In this document: positions 9,801-15,000 of the stretch, one piece after another
How positions within the stretch are numbered: the first letter of the stretch is position 1
How the letters are laid out: each line of letters begins with the position of its first letter
Origin: Stramenopiles sp. TOSAG23-2
Lineage: Eukaryota; Sar
DNA: 22,224 nt
Direction: 5' to 3'
NCBI GenBank assembly: GCA_900128395.1
Contig: LT649518.1
Span: 1 to 22,224, forward strand
Notes under the pieces: model-generated
The model's database searches: none
Seen by the model: the letters and a program-made list of their open reading frames with translations, nothing else
Told to the model about the DNA's origin: nothing
Position numbers and translations under genes: made by a program

Positions 9801-12068
9801 GACGGAAGCAATATCATAACTTATGAAATGTCGGTCAACGGTCCAAACGATGATTTTGCGGTTGACATATCATCAGGTGTAATAACTGTGGCATCACAGA
9901 CCATTGATTTCGAAATGTTTCCAAACACGTACATTGAAATAACTGCATTTGATTCTGGCACTCCACAGCTCCATGATATCAGATCATATGAAGTAGTTGT
10001 TATGAATGAGAATGATTTAAACATCAAGTCTATTTCATTATCCTCTGATTTACCCACCTCTATTGGCTCCGACGATGTTAGATTGTTGACGGAGGGCAAT
10101 GAACATGTATACTTTCACGGTGATAATATTGGTAGGGTGTATACTAACGATAATTTTGTCGCTACTTATGGTGTGACTGGAGTGGAATATATTGCTAAAA
10201 ATTGTTCTATTATTATACCATATTCGTTAGCTCGGTGTGTGTCTGCTCCAGGTTGCGGTAGTAATCATATATGGAAATTTGCAGTGCAACCATCATCTGG
10301 TGTCGAGTTACAAGAGAAACAACAAGCGTGTGCTGGTGCAGATACTGGATGCATTTTCAACATGTATGCACCATATGCCAATAAATATTATGTTTTAACT
10401 GATTGGTTGGTGGCATCACAACCGTGGGGTGGTGTAAATAAAGTAAATGGCAAATGCACTATCGATAATGCTATAAATAAACATGTATTTAACACAGCCG
10501 ATCTTGATGATATTCCTGCCCTTCAAGATGGGAGAAAATGGGAGCAATTTGTCGGTAGTAAACAAAAAACGGTTCAATACGGAGATTATCAAGCTGAAGA
10601 TTGGGGAAGTGCATGTAGGAGCAAAATGGCAATTGGCGACTTGGATTGTCATTATATTAAAAACGGCTATGAAAAGGGCAGCTTGGAAAAAATTTACACG
10701 TATGTAACTACGCATTTATGTTCTGATAGAGAGCAAGAAGTTGAATTTGGCCTTGGGGCAGATGATGCGTTTGAACTTTGGATATCAGGAATATCTGTGA
10801 TTAAAAGAAGCACGTGTCAATCAGTACACAAGGACAATTTCATCTTTTCGCATAAACTAAAACTTGGACATAACACGGTTCTTTTAAAAGTCCTAGATTA
10901 TCACGGAGAAAATGGATTTCTTTTATCTCTCCGAAAAAATTACCCTGGTCTTCACGTCACTTTTGACAAAAATGAATGCTTGGCTATGTCACAAACACAA
11001 ACTTATACTAATGGGGGATATGGAGTGAGTGATATGAAAACGGGCTATGAACAACCTTCTATTGCAAATGTTGTATTGAAAGGTGCTGGTGGCATTAACA
11101 CATTGCCAGCAATGAATACCATGGGAGGCGAGAAACTAATTGTTACAGGGTCCAATTTTGGTCCCGTCAGTGATGCTGTTGTCGTACATTATGGACCAAC
11201 AACTATGCCGATGTTGTATAATGCTGAAGACTGTTCTGTCACAGCGGCAAATACGGAGATTCAATGTACAACTGCACGAGGGGTAAATAGTGGGCACGGT
11301 GTTACAATTACAATCGATTCTCAAAAAAGCAAGTACTCTACAGCAACCATTTCATATGGTGCCCCTATTATTTCGTTAATAACTCCAGATCCAGAATCTG
11401 CAGTCGATTTATTAAATCTTCAATCCCGTGGCGGAGAAAAAATCATATTAAATGGAACAAACTTCCCTACCGTTAACGGTGAAGCTAAAATTGTGGTAAC
11501 TTATGGTAGTGATAATGGTGAACGATTTGCTGCTAAGAATTGTCAAGTGGTATCGCCAGGTAAAAGCATAACGTGTATTACAACAGAAGGTTCCGGGAAA
11601 AATCATGCTTGGCATATATCAGTTGGTGCATTATCTGCTTCCTCATATTCAGAAGATTTGACATCATATGAGAAACCTCAAATTAGTGATTTAAGGGGCC
11701 CAGGAATTAGGAATGCGAATACGAGAGGGTTGGAAGTTATGTTTTTGCACGGGCACAATTTTTTTGGAAAGGAAATCAATGTAACATATGGTCCTAGAGG
11801 GAATGAATTCATGGCCAGCGATTGCCAAGTTTTTGTTCCACATGAAATAGTCCGTTGCTTAAGTGCTGAGGGAACTGGTAGACATTCTATGAAATTTTAC
11901 AACGACCTCCTTTCCGGTGCACTTTCCGTATACCCATTTGTTATTATTACAACAGTATCCATCTCCCTTGCTTCCTGGACTGTTACCTGGACAATATGCA
12001 CCAGCTTTAGAGCAAGTCCACCCACGACATTTGTCTACCACAGGACTAATATAAGCACCTGCCATTGA
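3..12068 (+). CDS. Giant cadherin/IPT multi-domain surface protein, partial at the 5' end, doubtful 3' end
   Basis: This open frame has over 4,000 codons and no stop. It is open at the left edge: the codons at 3-8 (GTA, GCA) continue the cadherin strand upstream, so the GTG at 9 is not a start. Residue numbers here count that GTG as residue 1. Order: partial cadherin, cadherins 1-3, a cassette of WSC, jelly-roll, Cys-rich, F5/8C, PAN-like and SUEL modules (about 556-1570), cadherins 4-14 (1586-3336), then four IPT/TIG domains (3337-3963). Inserts sit inside cadherins 3, 4, 6, 9 and 13 and inside IPT1. The role is probably adhesion or glycan recognition at the cell surface, inferred from domains. 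Recognisable protein ends at about residue 3963 (11,897). The last 56 residues are antisense to the convergent gene and include a hydrophobic stretch. No gene name is assigned. The family call is firm; the 3' end is doubtful. Confidence 0.9.
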   Translation, partial: VAVRVTDDGNGRLSDENSVIIQVLQSNMRPTIYNQTIYIRENRYWYRKVGQPIQASDPDTNPVQRLKFRIEKGNEDRCFSIDAYSGQIRVRYMRWWYRFKKCINHENVKDWMKTASDRPESATGQWYRLQVSVTDDGAGRMSDVAFIYIVVEDRNDRPYFESDSYQWSIDVPEDMKVGDYLTTSWVPRDEDTGSVLTAKSHYWWDRHWTVDSTVKLGEPMKIYLAQELDFEQESWSWFWIEVRDNGVAGDRQSKSGWFGLSVRILDVNEPPIPTDLHFTVSEDATIGSLIGRPLEAKDPDKDQSETLSFNIDRENCFSRNTGPVKRYVAFPPVFREISQHRLTLKVIAQHSVHILMYNTGKNSVEIVYGAKHNTISKIQKCKKVQLIGSEIKTSACEELVSKSSVSILSTNDFTDIWVHYDASTGTVSTGTGTINTENTFMKVEGFAAQTFSKYAVSTGYGTTGKFRNVCLPQESKHDANVFTLRPGQKQAEYIISLKKKVLDYESRSSYGIKIRITDTGMPPLSAYGNVRIDVLDANDAPVFGASLPPSSPAPATRLGCYRQKRYNVWGARLDSNGALMPYNSWWYFQNEDDFTYIATSVGADVNECETICHSSGYKYFALQWWGKCFCGNSYGRFGEKYYPNGCKYPTNDNYFGWLDQNVVYKISPRVPTVNRLLTASVKADAQVQLSASVTLHNGNYIGNGNFNNGRPLFNSNTSKLKGNIFNIVEVSDGPENSNAHVLQISASSGSSSDAYLVENTKMKCGNGKYIISGWVRCTSSFDGTKELLETSFFGDNDVLVGSSTGIFPSTCDNSWTKVTTTFDSGTLAICKFEVTVAKYLGHENGLVEITGLEVRPQSIAYDAEIRDLSTNGKVFGDTLTHRYASIPSTLGGAKILHMSGTSGEVGGEVLTLKLNSDATVYVAVSNGENRGLGLSKSLVNDGWVKETGHMTWMEMDREMSVSLFSKKTNKDFTVELPETETECKWIEGPTGSDANILCSDGTTCSGNNIVGESSQCCKNNGGIARCNAEYPAMCATPMQCVKGTDYCCNTVELCKANYGGLRQCRGYDYSIIIQRKEVKNIETCGLKFISDAQQPTTLEPTQHLATWNCDGEASTLYLEGNQVYANINEAKCGLKIGKNGNGATYVDSDDSRNAVFDCNGEADTIKYEEGRVFATSEGTTCALNFHTTKGSTSVLQPNERLALWKCNIPLENLAYDEIYDVDLNKRWIQWGFNGYRYRAWSGKLKDDYGFWMSSYNQYRTTTDRQIYYLDLGSVKEVVGVALLPHSRRRNYFIKNIKIVTKKHLNDPWAFVDNGRQFQVMSKWQKQVIRIMLKYNINARYVGVIPLAWNRYPVLRMGVIAIKSDTYTKMQFEGSGCCIFRSTETTMVQSKMANWETCILQCKNSDSCVAADTAKILDAYTCRMHYRANQLMNLPTDLEVGCGNSNNKRKCYRKMISDRSYFPPTIMTQNAKSANSVTTTHCASADHVSTTAILNCPTDMYISSIEFASFGDPSGQCNSYSEGSCHSTTSRTVVEEKCLFKKRCNLLANTDKFGNTCFADTGIRLAVQFNCTTEAVLEASSSSDCEGKTGYVACFKTPEESAIGTEVGSLSATDPDANDELAFTILNGNLRDAFSLNSKSGKLMVEKDFLNHEDFSTKGEYKIQVQVQDSRGLYASGMVLIEIEDINEPPVFEEAGVVRTVLENSASGVLIGGPIKASDPDDPETLFGKRTFNLVDGDLSLYTNMSKTGQLTVTKKNASSNIDFEQTPMLHGEVEVIDGGGLSVFLDISVRVIDVNEPPTFPSEIVVCHPDFVFGDDLNVKIYTSTIRHADTSHYIQLQTTFNNAITEYTTDAGFSKGQEYTFTFDATYWPETIKISLPGNDGIGIWKFVVNDQVLFEDPNGKQGSYRHGFIDTNGPKPYMTLNMCQYKFYKQIDAGIMERSIRENSAEATKVGALIAAEDSDNGQSLQYSIIAGNDFNTFRIVACNGQIEVNKANLNFEVQSHFDLQVQVMDNGLNPPSLSATVNVRINVLDVNDPPTIEDQYFSVREGSANGTFIGNPFITIDEDASDTYTFMLLNDDDGRFKLHNGVNGTSLVIAGDGEIDYETRTQHSIIVEVTDDGNLPASISSQAEFTIEVLDVNEPPTFMNTIVTISENINDGEIIRSTLDLVDEDIGQSVVYSGVKIAICSISDRDSNSPEDTCEWSNNVTVGDIFEVDAETSDLTVNDGNRFDYEDLIYYKVLIRASDNGIPQQYSDSTVVIIIEDYNESPEILSDVRFNVSEGGIRPAEYESTIAGLPSGLVGYWALEETEGRILDTSGYESHGYFFGHRKTTAGGNDNGMSYDFTEGTTIIVPPVVGSTQLSQTVISLSAWIYPRSFDFSGDYGVIAGKERGWLMGLQKNTGYFVSSISTSNIPSSNSNTHCWKWRGNHKVMLNQWSHVLLSYNGSSVNHYINGNHVESRTCSGNLNVASNPFHIGSRKGYPAVENIGTSFFEGRIDNVIVFNKAFSQNDVNQVYLHQHEAYGLLTLGGISHVVYDQDFDEILHYEIERGNGRGHFFINSDSGLVSVNQKVLKFNTANFYKIVIIVSDSNSNTNYIDLLVDINDINEPPFFGEILGFSISENPTAYSMIGIINAEDEDRVERHTFNVQSINDEIDSNLWVLDLNNINSTKSNAGSAKLFVTEFGENNMNYEAIINSYNVSILVTDKGGLSASCVVSVTVDDVNEPPAPNSTHTFWTRENAAVGTYIGYPISTGDPDYSDAHDYIITAWSTTGESHKNTDSSWTSPFMIHQATGQMFLEDISVLPTSGTDKIFMFEITVKDMNGLFETCTVTITVVNVNDAPEIEDQTFQVHENSQMETVVATISATDGNSGDVLKYEFMQAFPFSGMRTFNLDETTGKITVADLAANNVTIDHEILTTYSFLVSVDDQHLTYPMYDSALITINVTDINETPAIDGEQTFTIDENADDDSVVADEIDIFDEDELETFTWSFVSAPTDLPFKIDSSTGEILTVTSTQFGSFKTPFDIPMEDETDNDRSGKGFILGKWNRNKELSGNGFSNNYMNYKWSEDKATTSGRTSVMSRSMEVEVLQGFKSWNWFGGKISVEEGQMYTVSLFLKFVDSVPDCTNDNFGLKKHSPIVVNRDFMSDIVADQWKYVEWTFTAEQTTNDELVIFIMDSCPGGSVARVADMNFYNVQTSRAFTPLNYEVTRTYSVNVKAIDSGGLESVETITINVNDINEPPTLEPGKFFVMENAPIGTYIGSVLATDPDGSNIITYEMSVNGPNDDFAVDISSGVITVASQTIDFEMFPNTYIEITAFDSGTPQLHDIRSYEVVVMNENDLNIKSISLSSDLPTSIGSDDVRLLTEGNEHVYFHGDNIGRVYTNDNFVATYGVTGVEYIAKNCSIIIPYSLARCVSAPGCGSNHIWKFAVQPSSGVELQEKQQACAGADTGCIFNMYAPYANKYYVLTDWLVASQPWGGVNKVNGKCTIDNAINKHVFNTADLDDIPALQDGRKWEQFVGSKQKTVQYGDYQAEDWGSACRSKMAIGDLDCHYIKNGYEKGSLEKIYTYVTTHLCSDREQEVEFGLGADDAFELWISGISVIKRSTCQSVHKDNFIFSHKLKLGHNTVLLKVLDYHGENGFLLSLRKNYPGLHVTFDKNECLAMSQTQTYTNGGYGVSDMKTGYEQPSIANVVLKGAGGINTLPAMNTMGGEKLIVTGSNFGPVSDAVVVHYGPTTMPMLYNAEDCSVTAANTEIQCTTARGVNSGHGVTITIDSQKSKYSTATISYGAPIISLITPDPESAVDLLNLQSRGGEKIILNGTNFPTVNGEAKIVVTYGSDNGERFAAKNCQVVSPGKSITCITTEGSGKNHAWHISVGALSASSYSEDLTSYEKPQISDLRGPGIRNANTRGLEVMFLHGHNFFGKEINVTYGPRGNEFMASDCQVFVPHEIVRCLSAEGTGRHSMKFYNDLLSGALSVYPFVIITTVSISLASWTVTWTICTSFRASPPTTFVYHRTNISTCH
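810..1619 (+). other. Cadherin repeat 3 hosting an FA (farnesoic acid methyltransferase-like) domain
   Basis: The cadherin begins with VSEDATIG and AKDPDKD. It is broken after LSFNID and resumes with LDYES (500-504), ITDTG and DANDAP (534-539). Between lies a beta-rich domain at about residues 338-470 (roughly 1020-1418) with VEIVYGAKHNT, a lysine/serine-rich core and FTDIWVHYD. It matches what I know of Pfam Methyltransf_FA (PF12248). That name is historical: the domain is a beta-sandwich found in secreted proteins and is not a catalytic methyltransferase fold. The cadherin call is firm; the FA call is fairly sure. Confidence 0.75.
1674..2003 (+). other. WSC domain
   Basis: Residues 556-665. 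The pattern LGCY (C558), CETIC (C606, C610), YFALQWWGKCFCGN (C626, C628) and a final GC is the WSC signature of a small disulphide-rich carbohydrate-binding domain found in fungal stress sensors, polycystin-type proteins and many algal surface proteins. It opens a cassette of binding modules placed between two cadherin repeats. Confidence 0.88.
2091..2573 (+). other. CBM-like jelly-roll module
   Basis: About residues 695-855. The order GNGNFNNG at the start, KYIISGWVRC in the middle, then SWTKVTTTFD and a final LVEITGLEVRP matches the layout of CBM4/9-type carbohydrate-binding jelly rolls (opening Asn-Phe turn, a YxxSxWV strand, a W.K...TF strand, a closing ligand-facing strand). Assigned by pattern only; the ligand is unknown. 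Confidence 0.6.
2610..2936 (+). other. Beta-rich module after the jelly roll (unnamed)
   Basis: About residues 868-976. Features are an RYASIP / GGAKIL opening, a TVYVAVSNG strand and a closing TVELPE. The pattern (Tyr, xxIP, GGA, then VYVA) resembles small beta modules that accompany glycan-binding domains in large secreted proteins, but I cannot attach a family name with confidence. Confidence 0.4.
2949..3194 (+). other. Granulin-like cysteine-rich module
   Basis: Residues 981-1062. The Cys pattern is ILCSDGTTC, QCCKNNGG, ARC, PAMC, QC, DYCC, LC, QC, including two CC pairs spaced as in granulin-type or related disulphide stacks. Function is unknown. It is probably a small disulphide-stabilised extracellular module. 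Confidence 0.5.
3246..3623 (+). repeat. Tandem short beta repeats, three partial units
   Basis: Residues 1080-1205. Three related units start with CGLKF (C1082), CGLKIG and CALNF and are linked by ATWNCDGEAS, AVFDCNGEAD and ALWKCN. The repeat length is about 60 residues, each with paired Cys and a GxVYA / GRVFA strand. The layout suggests a small beta-trefoil or beta-propeller-like repeat unit. No family is named. Confidence 0.5.
3645..4088 (+). other. F5/8 type C (discoidin-like) domain
   Basis: About residues 1213-1360. It has the layout of a discoidin jelly roll: an early AWSGKL region, YYLDLGSVKEVVGVALLPHS (the W/YxxxDLG core strand), an RQF loop, and a final NARYVGVIPLAW and MGVIAI strand. 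Such domains bind glycans or phospholipids at the cell surface. It precedes a PAN-like and a SUEL domain. Confidence 0.72.
4104..4364 (+). other. PAN/apple-like domain
   Basis: About residues 1366-1452. The pattern is GSGCC, MANWETCILQCKNSDSC, then YTCRMHY and a final CGN...KCYRKM. The central WETCxxxC..SxSC helix-loop and terminal Cys fit a PAN/apple fold, used for protein or sugar binding. The family call is moderate because the loops are short. Confidence 0.6.
4431..4718 (+). other. SUEL-type galactose-binding lectin domain
   Basis: Residues 1475-1570. Clear SUEL motifs: C1479 at the start, ILNCP, FASFGDPSGQC, GSCHS, VVEEKCLFKKRC, FGNTC and a final LAVQFNC. These are the ordered Cys and the FASFG...G core of rhamnose/galactose-binding sea-urchin-egg lectins. 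It closes the WSC-to-SUEL cassette, and cadherin repeat 4 follows. Confidence 0.88.
4764..5390 (+). repeat. Cadherin repeats 4 and 5
   Basis: Repeat 4 (about 1586-1685) has ESAIGTEVG, ATDPDAND, LNGN, NHED and ends in DINEPP. Repeat 5 (1686-1794) has LENSASG, ASDPDD, IDFEQ, IDGGGL and ends in DVNEPP. Repeat 4 is separated from the previous repeat's linker (DANDAPVF, 534-541) by the whole WSC-to-SUEL cassette, so its first strand may lie upstream of that cassette. Confidence 0.93.
5391..6107 (+). other. Cadherin repeat 6 with an inserted PLAT-like beta domain
   Basis: After PPTFP the cadherin is interrupted and resumes at RSIRENSAEATKVG (from residue 1938), then AEDSDNG, LNFEV and DVNDPP (2030-2035). 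The insert (about 1800-1935, 5406-5813) has DLNVKIYTS, a hydrophilic beta region, YTFTFDATYWPETIKISLPG and WKFVVND. The order of strands resembles a PLAT/LH2 beta sandwich, but this call is weak. The insertion itself is clear because the cadherin motifs resume in order. Confidence 0.6.
6108..6803 (+). repeat. Cadherin repeats 7 and 8
   Basis: Repeat 7 (2034-2139) has VREGSANG, TIDEDA, IDYET, VTDDGN and ends DVNEPP (2136-2141). Repeat 8 (2140-2265) has ISENINDG, LVDEDIG, FDYED, ASDNG and ends EDYNESP (2261-2267). Both keep the acidic residues that bind calcium between repeats. Repeat 8 carries an extra loop with two Cys after SGVKIAIC. Confidence 0.95.
6804..7823 (+). other. Cadherin repeat 9 hosting a LamG/concanavalin-like domain
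   Basis: The cadherin starts with RFNVSEGG, is interrupted, and resumes with YDQDFDE, HYEIERGNG, FINSDSGLVSV and DINEPP (2602-2607). The insert at residues 2295-2518 (6891-7562) is a LamG-type lectin sandwich: GLVGYWALEE, DTSGYESHG, SLSAWIYPRS, QWSHVLLSYNGS, HYINGNHV and FEGRIDNVIVFNKAFS. It sits in the loop between cadherin strands A and B. Both calls are firm. Confidence 0.9.
7824..8849 (+). repeat. Cadherin repeats 10, 11 and 12
   Basis: Repeat 10 (2606-2722) ends DVNEPP, repeat 11 (2723-2837) ends NVNDAP, and repeat 12 (2838-2947) ends DINETP. Internal motifs include ISENPTA, AEDEDR, TRENAAVG, STGDPD, VHENSQ and SATDGN. Repeat 11 has a long polar loop. The motif set is typical of cadherins outside animals, where DxNEPP or DxNDAP replaces the animal DxNDNxP linker. 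Confidence 0.95.
8850..9707 (+). other. Cadherin repeat 13 hosting a CBM-like jelly roll
   Basis: The host begins TIDENADDDS, IFDEDE and KIDSSTGEILTV, and resumes LNYEVTRTYSVNV, AIDSGG and DINEPP (3232-3237). The insert at about 3017-3195 (9057-9593) has MEVEVLQGF, GQMYTVSLFLKF, QWKYVEWTFTA and RVADMNFYNV, the strand order of a CBM4/9-like jelly roll. It is placed just before the LNYE strand. Insertion firm, module family moderate. Confidence 0.65.
9708..10016 (+). repeat. Cadherin repeat 14, last of the plus-strand array
   Basis: Residues 3236-3336. Motifs: VMENAPIGTYIG, ATDPDGSN, SSGVITV, IDFEM, FDSGTP. The closing linker is degenerate (MNENDLN, 3332-3338), as expected where the cadherin array meets a different fold; an IPT domain follows directly. 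Confidence 0.93.
10017..11060 (+). other. IPT/TIG domain 1 hosting a PA14-like domain
   Basis: The IPT begins with VYFHGDNIG, VATYG, AKNCSI and LARCVSAPG, up to HIWKFAVQP (to 3428). It resumes with a short strand ending in TGYEQPSI (to about 3685). The insert at about 3429-3660 (10,293-10,990) has YYVLTDWLVA, VEFGLGADDAFELWISG (D3585, D3586) and HNTVLLKVLDYHGENGF. These are the PA14-like features of a sugar-binding beta barrel: an xDDxxxLWxxG core and a NxxLLKV strand. PA14-like is likely but distant. Confidence 0.7.
11061..11675 (+). repeat. IPT/TIG domains 2 and 3
   Basis: IPT2 (3685-3785) has GGEKLIVTGSNFG, VVVHYG and IQCTTARG. IPT3 (3786-3889) has GGEKIILNGTNFP, VVTYGS, ITCITTEGSGKNHAWHISV and ends at TSYEKPQI. 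These immunoglobulin-like domains with the G.NF motif occur in plexins, fibrocystin-type proteins and many protist surface proteins. The calls are firm. Confidence 0.93.
11676..11897 (+). other. IPT/TIG domain 4, truncated
   Basis: Residues 3890-3963. It has VMFLHGHNFFG, VTYGPRG, ASDCQV, VRCLSAEGTGRHSMKF and stops. The final two strands and the tSYxxPxI end seen in IPT3 are missing. After K3962-F3963 the frame is antisense to the convergent gene. The cut falls close to the place where IPT1 accepts its PA14-like insert. Confidence 0.85.
11859..12068. other. Convergent overlap and probable inverted junction at AAATTT
   Basis: The two frames overlap here codon against codon (second positions pair). 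Plus-strand domain sequence ends at 11,897 and minus-strand domain sequence ends near 11,895-11,911. The 6-bp palindrome AAATTT lies at 11,892-11,897. Beyond it, the plus frame reads the antisense of a Cys-rich module for 56 more codons, and the minus frame reads the antisense of IPT4 for ten more. There is no spacer, 3' UTR or poly(A) signal region. Confidence 0.8.
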
Positions 12069-15000
12069 CGCACCGGTTAATTTCATTTTGTCAAGGTCAA
12101 CTGCAGCAATGCCATTTATAATCTTACTGCTTGAAGCTGATAAAAATTCGCCGGAGTTAGTTGCTCCATTGCTAGATCCTATTGCTGACGATCCTAAAGC
12201 AAACTTCCCATTCCCATCATCTAATAGTGAGTTGGAGCCAGAACCGCAGGAACAAAGAGGACTGTGATGGCCATAATTGTTACCAGTGCATGAAGATTTT
12301 TTGGTAGAGCCAGGTGTAAAATAATAGCAATCATCACCGTCCCTGCCTGTAGAGAATGGGGAACCATCATAGTCTCGACTTCCACCTACACTTGCACATT
12401 CATATCCAGCTTCTTGAAATGCTTCTCTAAGTTTGTTCTCACTATCTATCGACTTTTGCATTTCACTATTACAACGTAAATTATATTTTTTACAAGTTTC
12501 ATCACAACTGCTTCCAGGTTCTCCCATTTTCCACTGCCCACCATCAATATTGCCTGGCTGAAGACCATTGAAATATTCATATTGGACATCGATTTTTTCC
12601 ATACTGCCAACTCCGTCAAATGGATTCTTTGATTGTTTCCATATTATATGATCTTTTGGGTATTTACTGTTTGGTGTCATTCGTGGCCATTGCATCTTAA
12701 ATAGAAATTGCCCGTCTTGATTTCGATAGTTTTCCAATTTAGCAAGTACAGAAAAATTTGGTGAGTTTGGATCATTGTATTCAAATTGTGATGCTATGTT
12801 AATATCCGTGCAAGATATTGTTGCGGCTGTAGGAACAGCATCTTTTCCATCACTTTTTTGAATTTTCTCTATCATACTGCCCGTTGAAGCACCTTTTCTA
12901 CCAAAAAGTACATACGAATTTCGCTGTGTTAAATGCCAGTATCTGAAATTGTTACCAGCACCTAAACCACGTATAGTATATTTTAGTTTTCGTTGCAATT
13001 TTTTGTATTTCATGTAATCTGAGGTGCTAAGCATCCATTCCATTTTTCTTGCATTAGTTACTATAATGACAATTTTTCCATTTGTAATTGAACGCAAGAA
13101 ATTAAGCAAATTGGCATTTTCATCATAACTGGAGTAAATATCAAACGTTTTCCGTTCTTCAAGTTCTTGCGTCTCTGCATTTAAGACAGCAATATTGATA
13201 CCTTTCTCGACATCCAATGTTTTGCCGTGAATGATCATCTGGGTATTCTCTCTATCACTAGTCAACGCATACACCTCATTGTCTTTGCAAAATGGTTCAA
13301 TTGTTTGGCGATAAACCAAACGCCATTTTCTTGTCTCTCCTACATTTGAAGATGAGGAAGCAGAACAATCTACGGTGCCAATAGAGCAAGTAGTTCTTGT
13401 GGAGGTGCTGCTAGCTGCTAATCCAAAATTGTCAATCTTGCCTTGGCACTCAGGGATTACTGTTGGCAATGCATTTGAAGGTGGACTGCAGCATTGAAAT
13501 CCAATTATATCATCTATAGTATTGCCCAAATTAGCTCGTCGAATACCGGTGAGTAAAAAATTATCTGGACATACAGGCCATTCCTTTAAAGTTGATGTGA
13601 ACGATACGTCAGTACAGCTTCCATATGCATCGCTGAAATCTTGAAGTTTACAGCATACACCACCAGTCAAAGCACTCATATCCGTCGTGACAGTGAAATT
13701 TCTTCCAATACCATGTAAATAATACCCATTACTGCAAGGTGTATCTTCATCCCAATTTGCATTGTAACATGTGGCCATATCTAGCCCATGCCTACAAAGA
13801 GAGCTTTCTATGCAATCTGCCGATTTACATGAGCTACTTTTAACAATTCCAGCAATACCAAATCCAGATGCACAAGTGCTCCAACTATGTTCTCCAGCAG
13901 AAGCAAACCACGTATTATCCACGTATTCATTAGTTTTTAGGCACGGCGTATCATAGGAGCATGGACATTGTTCAGAATCTGCCAAGTTTAATTGTTTCAT
14001 AGAATATCGTATTGATTGAGATTGATCAATATCAATTGCAGCCACTGCATCCCCTACCAATGTCCCACCAGAAGATTTTTCTGGAACATAGCGTACTCTG
14101 TTTGAACCAAAAGGAAAAGTTGGAGCTTCATTTACATCTATAACATAAATGGTCATCGTAGCAGTATCGGATAGCCTATTATTCATTGCAACGCCAGAGT
14201 CAGTAATTTTTATTTTTAACGCAAACATTGAATCACTTTCGTAATCCACTTTATCTTTCAAAACAGTAATTTGACCGTTGTTATCAATTGAAAAAATCCC
14301 GTCTTCATTGCCTTCTTCTATTGAAAATTCATGGCTCTGACCATAATCTTGATCAAAAAAAGCCATAGGCTCTCCCACGGTGATACCGACAATACTATTT
14401 TCAGGAACATATGCCTCATTATCACTTAAGATTGGCGCTTCATTAACATCTTTTACGTGTATTTTTAAAGTCGCATCACTTTGCAAGAACCCAGAGTCTG
14501 TGACTCGTGTAGATATTGTATACTCTTCTTCTTCCTCGTAATCCAAACCCCTATTTCGTAAAAAAATTTCCCCAGTTCCAGCATTAATTTTGAATGGCAT
14601 ACTATCCCTACTCAAAGTTGTAGATACTATATTATTTGGACGAGCACCGTTGGAAGTTCCATTGTTGGTGTTAAAAGCACCCGAAAGTTGGACTTGTCTA
14701 ATTGATGTATGCAAAGGTAAATCGTACTCTTCCAAGCTGTATAGAAGTTGCTCGTTAGCATCTGGGTCCGTTGCAAAAAGTTTAAAAAGTGCAACTGTGG
14801 CAGAAAATGTATTTTCCATCACATGCATTTCTTCATCCTTTAAGACGGGCGGCTCATTGACATCCAATACGGTTATGTTAATTACTGCATATGTTTCTAA
14901 CGGGTTTGTACTATCATCCACTGCTTGCACTACCAGTGAATAATCACTAACACGCTCAAAATTCAAATCATTCGAAGATATGATATTTTCTTGGTATGTA

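Noticed and set aside
14590-14943. Plus-strand open frame of 117 codons within the minus-strand gene
   Set aside because: It is antisense to cadherin repeats 10-11, with no recognisable features.
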